A stretch of DNA of 64,000 nt from Bog-473 sp963781955 (GCA_963781955.1 CAWAHU010000001.1:868001-932000), one strand, 5' to 3'. Shown: positions 45,761 through 54,321, counted from the stretch's first letter. Numbers and translations are program-made. Notes: generated by a model not told the origin, from the letters alone.

Positions 45761-47122
45761 GTGAACCTGAACCGACGACAATTCCTCGGCGGTGGATTGG
45801 CCGCCGGTGCATCACTCCTGTTGGGAGGATTCGGCGACCAGTCGCTATCCGTCCCCGGAGCGGCCGCTACCACCGACCTGAAGCGCACGAGGGTCAGGCA
45901 ACCCGGATCGCTGCCCTACCCCAAGCTAGCTCCAGGCACCGATCAGTTGCCGGAGATCGACCACTTCGTCGTCGTGATGATGGAGAACCACTCCTTCGAC
46001 AACATTCTTGGGCTCGTCGGCAGGGGTGACGGGTTCACCCTCGGATCCAAGGGTCGCCCATCGGCGAAGAACCCCGACGGGCATGGCAACTACGTCCACG
46101 CCTTCCATATGCCGACGGAGTGCCAGACCGACGGTGTGGGGAACGATTGGAAAGCCGCCCACGAGGCCTACGATGGGGGCACCTGTCAGGGATTCGTGAC
46201 GAGCACCTCAGCAGAGGCGATGGGGTACTTCACGAGGGAAGACCTTCCCTTCAGTTGCGGCATGGCCAACACGTTTCCGATCGCCGACCGCTACTTCTGT
46301 TCGGCGATGGCGCAAACCGACCCGAATCGTCGCTACCTCATTGCCGGGACTTCGCTCGGCCTCATCGACGACTCATTCCCGTTGGAATTGCCACCAAGTG
46401 GCGTGATTTTCGAGCAGTTCAACAAGCACGGCATCAGCTGGAGGGACTACTACTCGACGGTGCCGACCCTGGGGGTCTTCCTGCCGTTGCTCTCGGACCC
46501 GGCGCTCTCCCGCGGCTTGGCCCACATCGACCAGTTCTACGCTGACGCTGCAGCCGGGAACCTGCCCCAGTTCAGCCTGGTGGAACCCGACTATGGCAAT
46601 CAGTCTGAGGAAAACCCGCAGGACATCCAGTTCGGCGATCAGTTCGTAGGCCAGGTGGTCAACGCCGTGATGTCCGGTCCCAATTGGCCCAAGACCATGC
46701 TCATCTGGACCTACGACGAGCACGGTGGCTACTACGACCACGTGCCACCCCCGGCAGCTGTATCACCCGACGACGTTCCACCGGCGTTGACAGCGGGTGA
46801 CCCGCCGGGAGGGTTCGATCGGTACGGCTTCAGGGTCCCGTGCGCTGTGGTCAGCCCCTATGCCAAGAAGAACTACGTGTCCCACACGATCTACGACCAC
46901 ACTTCGATTCTCAAGACCGTCGAGAAGAAGTGGAACCTCCCCGCGCTCACCCGCCGCGATGCCAACGCCAACAGCCTGCTCGACATGTTGGATTTCGACG
47001 CCAAGCCGGCCTTCCTGAAGCCACCTCGACTGCCCGCGGCAGCGAACCCGACGATCAAGGCGGGATGCCTCACAACCGGGGCGGGCACCATCCCGCCACC
47101 GTCGGCGGTTCGCAAGGCCTGA
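45761..47122 (+). CDS. Tat-exported phosphoesterase (phospholipase C/AcpA-like)
   Basis: 453 residues from a GTG at 45761. The twin-arginine signal is NLNRRQFLGGGLAAGASLLL. The phosphoesterase domain (PF04185-like) starts IDHFVVVMMENHSFDNILGL with the metal-binding Glu-Asn. YFCSAMAQTDPNRRYLIAGT, WTYDEHGGYYDHVPPP (Asp, Glu and His ligands) and SHTIYDHTSILKTVEKKW complete the family pattern. It is probably exported folded and hydrolyses phosphoester lipids or phosphate esters outside the cell. It stands alone, divergent from pirin. Confidence 0.92.
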   Translation: MNLNRRQFLGGGLAAGASLLLGGFGDQSLSVPGAAATTDLKRTRVRQPGSLPYPKLAPGTDQLPEIDHFVVVMMENHSFDNILGLVGRGDGFTLGSKGRPSAKNPDGHGNYVHAFHMPTECQTDGVGNDWKAAHEAYDGGTCQGFVTSTSAEAMGYFTREDLPFSCGMANTFPIADRYFCSAMAQTDPNRRYLIAGTSLGLIDDSFPLELPPSGVIFEQFNKHGISWRDYYSTVPTLGVFLPLLSDPALSRGLAHIDQFYADAAAGNLPQFSLVEPDYGNQSEENPQDIQFGDQFVGQVVNAVMSGPNWPKTMLIWTYDEHGGYYDHVPPPAAVSPDDVPPALTAGDPPGGFDRYGFRVPCAVVSPYAKKNYVSHTIYDHTSILKTVEKKWNLPALTRRDANANSLLDMLDFDAKPAFLKPPRLPAAANPTIKAGCLTTGAGTIPPPSAVRKA

Positions 47123-47261
47123 CCGACGGTCCACTAGCCGTGCTCGTCGAGAGCCCGAGGCGGGGGCCCAGGGCGTCAGTGCACGACTCAAGGAGTTCTT
47201 CGCTCGGCCGGCGTGCCACGTCGTCCGGATCTGCTGACAGCGCAGTGCCTAGCATCCGAGG

Positions 47262-48032
47262 GTGCGGATTGAACGCCGAGCCATGCTGCTCGTGGCCGCG
47301 CTTGCAGGCGCCGGCTGCTCCCAAACTGCCCACTCTCCTTCGCGCATCCCGACGACGACCTCCGCGACAAGCACAACCACCACGACATCCGGAACCTCCT
47401 CCACCTTGCCTGCCTTTGGGTCTCGTTCCTTCACGGTGTCGGGGGTCTTGCTGTCCGGCGGAGACTGGCTCTCGGTAGTCCTCCACCCGACGACCACGCC
47501 CGTGCAGCTGCAGACGTCGAGCCCCGTCCCGCTCGACGTCTGTCCGGCCGGTCTCGACGGAGGACTGAACGACAGCTCCTGGGCTCCGTCGTTCAAGTTC
47601 GAGAGCTGTATCAGTCTGGGTCCGTCCGCCAACACGACGCTGCCGGCCACGGATGGCGCCTCGCATGTGGCGTTCGCCATCAAGGCAGTCTCTGTCGGCC
47701 CAATGAGTCCACTCGAGGTATCTGTCAACTACACCGCCGCTGACTCCTTCGTAGAGGTGATACCTCCTGGCACAAGCCACAACTACATGGCCGTCTCCTA
47801 TACGCCGCTCTCTGCGACCACGGGAGCTACTGCAACGCCGGCGAACCTGCTCACGCCTGCGCCTGGTTACTCGCTCGACGTCATGCAGTCCGGGCGAGCG
47901 TTGGCCCAAACGGTGCCATGTGACTTCCCAACCGAATTCACCGCATGCTTCGGCGGCGTCACTCCCGGGGAACGAGTCACCGTCCAGCTGGTGGGACAGG
48001 GTCCGGTCGTCCTTGGTCTGGCGTGGAAGTAG
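47262..48032 (+). CDS. Lipoprotein of unknown function
   Basis: 256 residues from a GTG at 47262 (an ATG at 47283 is possible). The lipobox is LAGAGCS, followed by a Thr/Ser-rich tether (TTTSATSTTTTTSGTSS). The mature part is beta-rich with two Cys pairs (DVCPAGL, FESCISL, TVPCDF, TACFGG). It is probably anchored to the outer face of the cell membrane. No family was recognised. Confidence 0.8.
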   Translation: MRIERRAMLLVAALAGAGCSQTAHSPSRIPTTTSATSTTTTTSGTSSTLPAFGSRSFTVSGVLLSGGDWLSVVLHPTTTPVQLQTSSPVPLDVCPAGLDGGLNDSSWAPSFKFESCISLGPSANTTLPATDGASHVAFAIKAVSVGPMSPLEVSVNYTAADSFVEVIPPGTSHNYMAVSYTPLSATTGATATPANLLTPAPGYSLDVMQSGRALAQTVPCDFPTEFTACFGGVTPGERVTVQLVGQGPVVLGLAWK

Positions 48033-48050
48033 CAACCGCCGCCGGCTATC

Positions 48051-48338
48051 CCGGCTCGGCCATGAAGCCAGGGCAGGCGTCGCCGGGGAGGGCATGGTCG
48101 CCGGGGAGGGTCATGTCCGTGGGCGGTCACGGCTGAGCTGGCCCAGGCACATCCGACAGCGGCGGTCCTCGGGCGTCTCCGTCCACGGTTTGCGGGGGTT
48201 GCCGTAGCCGACGTCGAGGCCGCACACGGTGAGCGCCCGCTGTGATTCTGCTACGTGCCACAACGCCGAGTCGGACCCCGCGTCGTCGTCGCCGAGGAGA
48301 TGAAGGAGGACGCCCTCGGGCTCCATTTCGACGGACAC
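48051..48338 (-). repeat. Diverged 290-bp duplicated module, copy 2
   Basis: The partner of 34291-34582. Sequence relatedness extends beyond the coding part on the 3' side. Both copies have the same orientation relative to the tRNA and lie upstream of a tRNA-Gly fragment. Confidence 0.8.
48111..48338 (-). CDS. 75-residue Cys-rich protein, copy 2
   Basis: 75 residues from a GTG at 48338. EMEPEGVLLHLLGDDDAG, ALWHVAESQRALTVCGLDVGYG and RRCRMCLGQ match copy 1 at the same positions, with a diverged C-terminal tail (LSRDRPRT). Conservation of length, Cys pattern and reading frame between diverged copies indicates selection on the protein. The frame is open further upstream but relatedness to copy 1 stops at the GTG. 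Confidence 0.7.
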   Translation of the reverse strand: MSVEMEPEGVLLHLLGDDDAGSDSALWHVAESQRALTVCGLDVGYGNPRKPWTETPEDRRCRMCLGQLSRDRPRT

Positions 48339-48572
48339 GCAATCAGCGTAGGCCCAGGCACGACAGCCCCTTTGACCTGTAGTGCCCGAGCCGCGCTCAT
48401 GGGCACCCCAGCGGCGTCCGCCGTCAATGCGAAGGACGCGCCGAATCGGATCATCCGGGTGGGCACAGGATTCGCCCGTCAGAGGTCGAAGACGCGTGCA
48501 GAGTGATGGGTCTTGATGAGCCATGAATACGCAGGTCACCCGTGTATCCGCGGCGAGGCGGCTTGACTCGGT

Positions 48573-48619
48573 AACCTTCCCAAAGGGAGGGTCGCGGGTT
48601 CGAATCCCGTCTTCCGCTC
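48573..48619 (+). mobile_element. tRNA-Gly 3' fragment, most diverged att-like copy
   Basis: 43 of 47 bases match; all four changes lie in the anticodon arm, where GCC reads CCC, and the last 33 bases are identical to the tRNA. The anticodon stem cannot pair and no D-arm or 5' acceptor is present upstream. It marks the far boundary of the island region. Confidence 0.85.
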
Positions 48620-48686
48620 TCTGGTCCGGGTCAGTCGACGTTCGTCCCGCAATTGATTCCTCCGGGCACTTGATAGAGGGGACACG

Positions 48687-49304
48687 GTGGAGGATCGACA
48701 ACCGCCTCGGATGCACCTCGAACTGGTCCGCGAGCCGGACCACGTGGACGAGCGTGCGGCGGCTGTCGAGGCAGCCGGCTGGAAGGTGGTCTCCATCTGG
48801 GAGCCGGCGACCCCCCGGGACGATGATCTGCCGAGAACCCTCCCGCGCTGCGACGGCGTGGTGATCGGTGAGGGCGATGGGGGAATCGTGGAGCCGCCAT
48901 CGCCGGCGAGCACGGTGGTGCCCCTGGTCCGTTACCCGCGCCCCTCACAGGGATCATGCTCGGGGGAGCGGACGACAGGGATCCTGCTCGTCCTGATCTC
49001 GGCGAAGCAGGCCGAGTTCGCCCAAGAGCTCCGCGACTGGGGCGATTTCGTGCACCTGCGGCACATCGCAGAGGCGGCGGTGCCTGGCTACCGGACGATT
49101 ACGCCCTGGGAGAACGAGTCGTCGGGAACCCCTCGGTTCTGCCACTTGTACGAGATGGTCGGAGACGATCCCCAAGGCACGTTCGAGAAGATGACCCCGC
49201 TCGTGCGTGATCGCCTCGATCGCGCCGCGTTCGACGAATGGGCATGGCACCCGCAACTCTTGATCGAGGAGTCCAGGACGTATCGCCGGCGGGAACCGAC
49301 CTGA
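48687..49304 (+). CDS. Hypothetical protein, ferredoxin-like (EthD/Dabb-type) C-terminal half
   Basis: 205 residues from a GTG at 48687. The first 90 residues (ELVREPDHVDERAAAVEAAG, CDGVVIGEGDGGIVEPPSP) look like a small alpha/beta segment of no known family. The second half, TGILLVLISAKQAEFAQELR to YRTITPWENES and HPQLLIEESRTYRR, has the strand-helix rhythm of an alpha+beta barrel monooxygenase-like domain. Function unknown. It lies between the last att-like site and the CODH operon, about 130 bases before cooF. Confidence 0.6.
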   Translation: MEDRQPPRMHLELVREPDHVDERAAAVEAAGWKVVSIWEPATPRDDDLPRTLPRCDGVVIGEGDGGIVEPPSPASTVVPLVRYPRPSQGSCSGERTTGILLVLISAKQAEFAQELRDWGDFVHLRHIAEAAVPGYRTITPWENESSGTPRFCHLYEMVGDDPQGTFEKMTPLVRDRLDRAAFDEWAWHPQLLIEESRTYRRREPT

Positions 49305-49432
49305 GCCTCGGCCGCGTCCCACCTGCGCTTTCGTCGACCCAGGGAGGGACCTTCGGCTCTACCGGGGTCGCCGTGGCCGGATGACCCTGGATGGAGAGCA
49401 GAAGCGCTTAGGAAGGAGGGCCCGGACTCTCC

Positions 49433-50161
49433 ATGAAGACCGTGTTCATCAATCCGGAACGATGCATCGGCTGCCTCCAGTGTGAGTTGGCCTGTGCGGT
49501 CGAGCACTCCGCGAGCAAGGACGAGATCCTCGCCTTCCTCGAAGCCCCGCTCCCTCGCAAACGGGTCCACGTGCAGGCGGGTCCGGTGCCGACGTTCGCC
49601 TTCCCCAACCGTTGTCGGCACTGCGATCCGGCCCCGTGCCTGCAGGTGTGCCCGACCGGGGCCATCTATCGGGACGAGGGCAACAAGCTCGTCCTCGTCG
49701 ACGAGAAGAAATGCATCGGGTGTGCCATGTGCGCAGTGGTGTGCCCGTTCGACGTGCTCACGTTCCATCCGCTCGCTGAAGGACCGAGTCCCGAGGTCGC
49801 CGTCGCGGTCAAGTGCGACGGGTGCGTCGAGCGAGTCACTCGGGGCGAGACTCCAGCCTGTGTCGACGTGTGCAAGGTCGACGCGCTCGTTTTCGGAGAA
49901 TTGAACGACCTCGTCGCGGCGGGCCGGGTGCGCGAGACGGGAGTGGTGCTGGCTGCCGCTGGCGCGACGCCCACCGTGCCGGCCGGCGATCCCCTTGCCC
50001 CGTGGCACGCCTGGGGTGAGGCGGAGATGGCCGCGGCGGCCGCGGCGGCCACCCGGGCCGGGCGTGCCAACAACGGGACCAGGAATGGGACCGAGAATCG
50101 AAATGGTCGTGCTGGGGGTGGAGCCCCGGTCGACGTCGAGAACGAGGGAGGACCCCGATGA
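49433..50161 (+). CDS. cooF: CODH-associated ferredoxin-like electron carrier CooF
   Basis: 242 residues. Four [4Fe-4S] cluster motifs are visible: CIGCLQCELAC near residue 11, CRHCDPAPCLQVCP, CIGCAMCAVVCP and the split CDGC...CVDVC. This is the CooF/HycB/DmsB four-cluster plan. It would accept electrons from the CODH D-cluster and pass them to the flavoprotein encoded downstream. The C-terminal 50 residues are Ala-rich and then low complexity (RNGTENRNGRAGGG), an unusual tail. Its stop overlaps the cooS start (ATGA). The AAGGAGG site is about 14 bases from the ATG, rather far. Confidence 0.93.
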   Translation: MKTVFINPERCIGCLQCELACAVEHSASKDEILAFLEAPLPRKRVHVQAGPVPTFAFPNRCRHCDPAPCLQVCPTGAIYRDEGNKLVLVDEKKCIGCAMCAVVCPFDVLTFHPLAEGPSPEVAVAVKCDGCVERVTRGETPACVDVCKVDALVFGELNDLVAAGRVRETGVVLAAAGATPTVPAGDPLAPWHAWGEAEMAAAAAAATRAGRANNGTRNGTENRNGRAGGGAPVDVENEGGPR

Positions 50162-52125
50162 GCGGAACGAGCACGAACGGACGGGCCCGAACCCTGACCG
50201 TCCAACAGGACGCCATTGCCATGATCGAGCGGGCCAGGGACGAGGGCGTCGCGACCGTGTGGGACCGGTTGGCGGCCCAGCAGCCACAGTGCGGCTACTG
50301 CGCGCTGGGGCTGAGCTGTCGCAACTGTGCCATGGGGCCGTGCCGCATCGACCCCTTTGGCGAGGGTCCACAGAAGGGCGTGTGCGGAGCTGATGCCGAC
50401 GTCATCGTGGCCCGCAACCTGGGCCGGACGATCGCCGCCGGAGCGTCGTCGCATTCCGACCATGGCCGGGACATCCTCGAGACGTTCGAGCGCCTTGCTC
50501 GCGGCGAGACCACGGGCTACCGCATCGGCGACGAGGACAAGCTGCGCCGCGTCGCCGCCGAGGTCGGGGTGGAGACCGAGGGCCGCACGGCACAGCAAGT
50601 GGCCAGCGATCTGGCGGACGTGCTCCAGGACGACTACGGGACACGTCGCGGGACGCTGTCCTTCGTCAGTCGCGTTCCCGACGTGCGGCGGTCGAAGTGG
50701 GAGACGCTCGGCATCACACCGCGAGGGATCGACCGGGAGAACGTCGAGATGCTCCACCGCACGCACATGGGCGTGGACAACGATTACGTGAACACGCTCC
50801 TGCACGCGCTGCGCACCGGGTTGTCCGACGGCTGGGGCGGATCGATGATCGCCACCGAGCTCTCCGACGTGATGTTCGGCACGCCGACGCCGGTGATGTC
50901 GGAGGTCAACTTGGGTGTGCTCAAGACCGACCAGGTCAACATCGCGATGCACGGCCACAACCCGCTCCTGTCGGACGTGGTCTGCGCGGCCGCGGAGGAC
51001 GCCGAGCTGGTCGAACTGGCCCACTCGGTGGGTGCCAAGGGCATCAACATCGTGGGACTGTGCTGCACGGGCAACGAGTTGCTCATGCGCCGCGGGGTCC
51101 CGATGGCCGGTAACCACCTGATGCAGGAGCTGGTGCTCATCACGGGCGCGCTCGAGGCGATGGTGGTCGACTACCAGTGCATCATGCCGGCGGTCGTCGA
51201 CGTGGCGAAGTGCTACCACACCAAGGTCATCTCGACTTCGGACAAGGCCAAGTTCACGGGCGCCACCCATATCTCGTTCGACCCCGAGCACGGCGCGGAG
51301 ATCGCCAAGCGGATCGTGCGCATGGCGATCGAGGTCTACCCGGAGCGCAACCGCGAGCGTGTCCGCATCCCCGGGCAACCCGTGAAGATGATGGGGGGAT
51401 TCTCCGTGGAGGCCATCCTCGGGGCGCTCGGTGGCACGCCGAAGCCCCTCGTCGATGCCATCGCCGCCGGCTCGATCCGCGGGGCGGTGGCAGTCGTCGG
51501 ATGCAACAACCCGAAGTTGCCCCAGGACCTCGAGCACATTGAGCTGACCCGCCGCCTCATTGAGAACGACATCCTGGTGCTGGTCACCGGGTGTGCGGCC
51601 GTGGCCAACGGGAAGTCGGGTCACATGGTGCCTGAAGCGGCATCCATGGCCGGGCCCGGGCTGCGCGCGGTATGCGAGTCGTTGGGCATCCCACCCGTCT
51701 TGCACATGGGGAGCTGCGTCGACAACAGCCGGATCATGGTGCTGGTGGCGGCGTTGGCCGATTTCCTCGGTGTCGACATCGACCAGCTGCCCGTGGCCGG
51801 TGCCGCTCCCGAGTGGTACTCCGAGAAGGCCGTGGCGATCGGGGCCTACGTCGTGGCGTCGGGCGTCACCACCGTGCTGGGCGTGCAGCCACCGGTGTTC
51901 GGGAGCCCGCGGGTGGTCGACCTGTTGGCCAACGGGCTCGACGACGTGGTCGGCGCCAAGTTCGTGGTGGAGCCCGACCCGGCCAAAGCCGCTCTGTTCA
52001 TCCGGCGGCACATCGAAACCAAGCGGGAGGGGTTGGGGCTCCCCTTCGTGGCACCGGAGCAGCTGGGGATCGACGACAACGAGTCTGCGCACACCGTTCC
52101 CGTCGCGAGCGGGGCCCGGGTCTGA
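50158..52125 (+). CDS. cooS: Ni,Fe carbon monoxide dehydrogenase catalytic subunit CooS
   Basis: 655 residues. It oxidises CO to CO2 at a Ni-Fe-S C-cluster. All C-cluster ligand motifs are present: HGHNP (265-269), GLCCTGNE (Cys303), DYQCIMP (Cys341), VGCNNPK (Cys449), VTGCAA (Cys479) and MGSCVDN (Cys520); Lys557 in YSEKAVAIG matches the catalytic Lys. B-cluster Cys are 54, 57, 62 and 76. The D-cluster motif is C45-x2-C48, the short form reported to bind a [2Fe-2S] cluster in Desulfovibrio-type enzymes. No acetyl-CoA synthase gene is nearby, so it is a monofunctional CODH. Confidence 0.96.
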   Translation: MSGTSTNGRARTLTVQQDAIAMIERARDEGVATVWDRLAAQQPQCGYCALGLSCRNCAMGPCRIDPFGEGPQKGVCGADADVIVARNLGRTIAAGASSHSDHGRDILETFERLARGETTGYRIGDEDKLRRVAAEVGVETEGRTAQQVASDLADVLQDDYGTRRGTLSFVSRVPDVRRSKWETLGITPRGIDRENVEMLHRTHMGVDNDYVNTLLHALRTGLSDGWGGSMIATELSDVMFGTPTPVMSEVNLGVLKTDQVNIAMHGHNPLLSDVVCAAAEDAELVELAHSVGAKGINIVGLCCTGNELLMRRGVPMAGNHLMQELVLITGALEAMVVDYQCIMPAVVDVAKCYHTKVISTSDKAKFTGATHISFDPEHGAEIAKRIVRMAIEVYPERNRERVRIPGQPVKMMGGFSVEAILGALGGTPKPLVDAIAAGSIRGAVAVVGCNNPKLPQDLEHIELTRRLIENDILVLVTGCAAVANGKSGHMVPEAASMAGPGLRAVCESLGIPPVLHMGSCVDNSRIMVLVAALADFLGVDIDQLPVAGAAPEWYSEKAVAIGAYVVASGVTTVLGVQPPVFGSPRVVDLLANGLDDVVGAKFVVEPDPAKAALFIRRHIETKREGLGLPFVAPEQLGIDDNESAHTVPVASGARV

Positions 52126-52130
52126 ATCCG

Positions 52131-53036
52131 ATGTGTGACACCTGTGGAGGACACGGCGGCGGGTCGTCTGCCACCCACCAGCACGCGGACGCAAGCCATG
52201 TCGGCGATCACGGTGGGGGCACGCGCGTCGCGGTCGTGGGCAAGGGCGGCGTGGGCAAGTCGACGCTGTGCGCCCTCATGGCCCGCCAGCTGGCACGGTC
52301 CGGGCGCCGTGTCGTTGCCGTCGATGCCGACGAGCAGCGGAATCTGGCGGCGACGCTCGGCATGAGCCTGACCGAGTCGCTCTCCATCGTCCCCGTGGCC
52401 GAGAACGCTGACTACGTCCAGGAGAAGACCGGCGCGCGGCCGGGGGAGGGGTCCGGCGGGATGCTGGTCCTCAATCCCGACACGTCCGATCTCGTCGAGC
52501 GGCTGTCTGTCGGGGCGCCCGACGGTGTCCGCCTGGTCGTGATGGGAGGGGTGCGCGAGGCCGGTTCCGGGTGCCTGTGCCCGGAGACCGCGCTGATCTC
52601 GAGCGCGGTCGCCGGCATGCACCTCCACCGCGACGACGTGGTGATCATGGATACGCACGCCGGGGTGGAGCACTTCGGTCGGGCCCTCGCGCGGGGCTTC
52701 GATTGTGTCCTGGTGGTCGTGGAGCCCACCTTCAACGCCATCCAGGTCGGCGTCGAGTCGGCCGTGTTGGCCGACGCGTTGGGGATCGGCTCCGTGCACC
52801 TGGTGGTCAACCGGACACGGTCGGATGCCGACCTCGAGCGAGCGATGGACTACCTCGACCGGTTGGGCGGGCCGGCGTTCCGCTCGGTGACACCCGTAGC
52901 CTACGACCCGGCCGTACTGCTGTCCGAGCCCTCGGTCGACGCGCTCCTGGGTGGCACGGCGATCGCCGAAGCTGTCGGCGCGCTGGCGACGCGGGTGGTG
53001 GGATCGGCCAGCCCCAGCTTGGCCAGGGTGGGCTGA
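52131..53036 (+). CDS. cooC: CODH nickel-insertion ATPase CooC with HypB-like Cys/His-rich N-terminus
   Basis: 301 residues, MinD/CooC P-loop fold. Walker A VVGKGGVGKST (residues 36-46) has the deviant Lys, and AGSGCLCPE supplies the CxC pair (Cys147, Cys149) that binds metal in CooC dimers. DVVIMDTHAGVEHFGRAL is the Walker B region. Before the fold lies a 30-residue extension MCDTCGGHGGG, then HQHADASHVGDHGGG, with two Cys and five His; the MCxTCG start resembles the high-affinity Ni site of HypB. It starts five bases after cooS. The frame is open upstream, but only the ATG at 52131 fits. Confidence 0.92.
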   Translation: MCDTCGGHGGGSSATHQHADASHVGDHGGGTRVAVVGKGGVGKSTLCALMARQLARSGRRVVAVDADEQRNLAATLGMSLTESLSIVPVAENADYVQEKTGARPGEGSGGMLVLNPDTSDLVERLSVGAPDGVRLVVMGGVREAGSGCLCPETALISSAVAGMHLHRDDVVIMDTHAGVEHFGRALARGFDCVLVVVEPTFNAIQVGVESAVLADALGIGSVHLVVNRTRSDADLERAMDYLDRLGGPAFRSVTPVAYDPAVLLSEPSVDALLGGTAIAEAVGALATRVVGSASPSLARVG

Positions 53037-54286
53037 TGCGCGCCGTCGTCATCGGGACCGGCCCGGCGGGGATCACCGCCGCGGAGACCCTTCGTCGCCT
53101 CGATCCCGGGGGCACGGTCGTCGCCCTGTCGCTCGAGCCCTTCGCCCCCTACTCGCCGCCCGCGATGGCTGATCACTACCTGACGGGTCGCGACTCGACC
53201 CTGTTTTGGAAGGGCAAGGACGTGGCGGAGCGTCTCGGGATCGACGAGCGACGCGAGGCACAGGTCACCGCCATCGACACTGACAACCACGAGGTCGTCC
53301 TGGCCGATGGGCAGCGTGTCGGATACGAGGGGCTGGTCGTCGCGTCGGGGAGCAGACTCCATGCACCTCTGGAGGGGGCGGACCTCCCCGGGGTCTTGGA
53401 CTTCAAGTCCCTGCGGACCGCCGACGAGCTGGTGGGACGCGTGCGGCGGGGTGAGGCGACGACCGCGCTGATCGTGGGCAATGGCTTCATCGGCATAGAG
53501 CTGTCGCTTCTCCTGGCCGATCTGGGCGTGGACGTGACCCTGATCGGTCGCCGCGACTGGGTCATGCCGCGAGTGCTGGACCCGGTCACCTCGTCGGTGG
53601 CAGAGGCTGCGCTCAGCGGCCGGGGCGTGACCCTGCGACTCGGCGTGCAGGCCGATGCCTTCGTCGGGAGCCCTTCGGTGACGGGGGTCCGGCTCGCTGA
53701 CGGCATCGTCCTGTCGGCCGACCTCGTGGTGGCCGCGACCGGGGTGAAGCCACACGTCGAATTCGTGAACGGTTCGGGTATCGCCACCGACTGGGGCATC
53801 CACGTCGACGACAGCCTCGCCACATCGGTGCCCGGCATCGTGGCGGCTGGCGACGTGGCCGAGGCGGCGGACTGGCTCACCGGCCAGCGGTATGTGCACG
53901 CCATCTTCCCTAACGCGGTGGCGCAGGCGCCCATCGCCGCCGCAACTCTTCTGGGACACGACGTGCGCTACGAGGGGGCCGAGGCCATGAACAGCCTCAA
54001 GCACCTCGGCGTCCCGATTGTCGCCATGGGTACGATCTCCGAGCCCGACGAGGTGCTGCGCTGGCAGAGCCAGGGCAACCTGCGATCGGTCTACCTGCGG
54101 GACGGGCGGGTGATCGGGGCACAGCTGGCCGGAGACATCCGGGCCGCCGGGATCTACCGCTCGCTCATGATGCGCAGGACGCACGTCGGTCGCTTCGGCC
54201 ACCGCCTGGTGGAGCCGGGGTTCGGCATGGCAGATATCGTCTCCGATGCGCTGCGTGTCGGCGCGCTGGCGTCAGCTCCCACCTGA
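53036..54286 (+). CDS. FAD/NAD(P)-dependent oxidoreductase of the CODH operon (FNOR-type)
   Basis: 416 residues; the ATG overlaps the cooC stop (TGATG). The FAD Rossmann motif is VIGTGPAGITAAETL, the NAD(P)-binding one is LIVGNGFIGIELSLLLADLG, and GIVAAGDVAEAAD is the second FAD motif. PYSPPAMADHYLTG fits NADH oxidase/nitrite reductase-like flavoproteins without a redox disulfide. In other CODH operons the same trio of CooF, CooS and flavoprotein is proposed to couple CO oxidation to NAD(P) reduction (family knowledge; the direction here is inferred). Confidence 0.9.
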   Translation: MRAVVIGTGPAGITAAETLRRLDPGGTVVALSLEPFAPYSPPAMADHYLTGRDSTLFWKGKDVAERLGIDERREAQVTAIDTDNHEVVLADGQRVGYEGLVVASGSRLHAPLEGADLPGVLDFKSLRTADELVGRVRRGEATTALIVGNGFIGIELSLLLADLGVDVTLIGRRDWVMPRVLDPVTSSVAEAALSGRGVTLRLGVQADAFVGSPSVTGVRLADGIVLSADLVVAATGVKPHVEFVNGSGIATDWGIHVDDSLATSVPGIVAAGDVAEAADWLTGQRYVHAIFPNAVAQAPIAAATLLGHDVRYEGAEAMNSLKHLGVPIVAMGTISEPDEVLRWQSQGNLRSVYLRDGRVIGAQLAGDIRAAGIYRSLMMRRTHVGRFGHRLVEPGFGMADIVSDALRVGALASAPT

Positions 54287-54321
54287 GGCCGGCCTGGACC
54301 CGTGCGGTCCGAGGAGGTCCC

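Larger units (their letters stand above)
29270..48619. mobile_element. Serially stacked genomic islands on tRNA-Gly
   Basis: Three copies of the tRNA-Gly 3' end divide this stretch into segments of about 6.1, 8.5 and 4.7 kb. The copies differ from the tRNA at 0, 3 and 4 positions in order of distance, as expected if each new element enters at the tRNA and pushes older junctions away. The cargo is a mixture of transposase scraps, transport genes and enzymes. No integrase or replication gene was recognised, so the elements look immobile now. Confidence 0.7.

Noticed and set aside
48573..48644. A second tRNA-Gly with anticodon CCC
   Set aside because: The anticodon stem does not pair and there is no D-arm or 5' acceptor strand upstream; only the 3' part is tRNA-like.
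49666..52194. An 842-residue antisense frame across cooF and cooS
   Set aside because: His/Asp/Arg-rich translation without motifs, typical of the reverse strand of a high-GC gene; CooS on the other strand is unequivocal.
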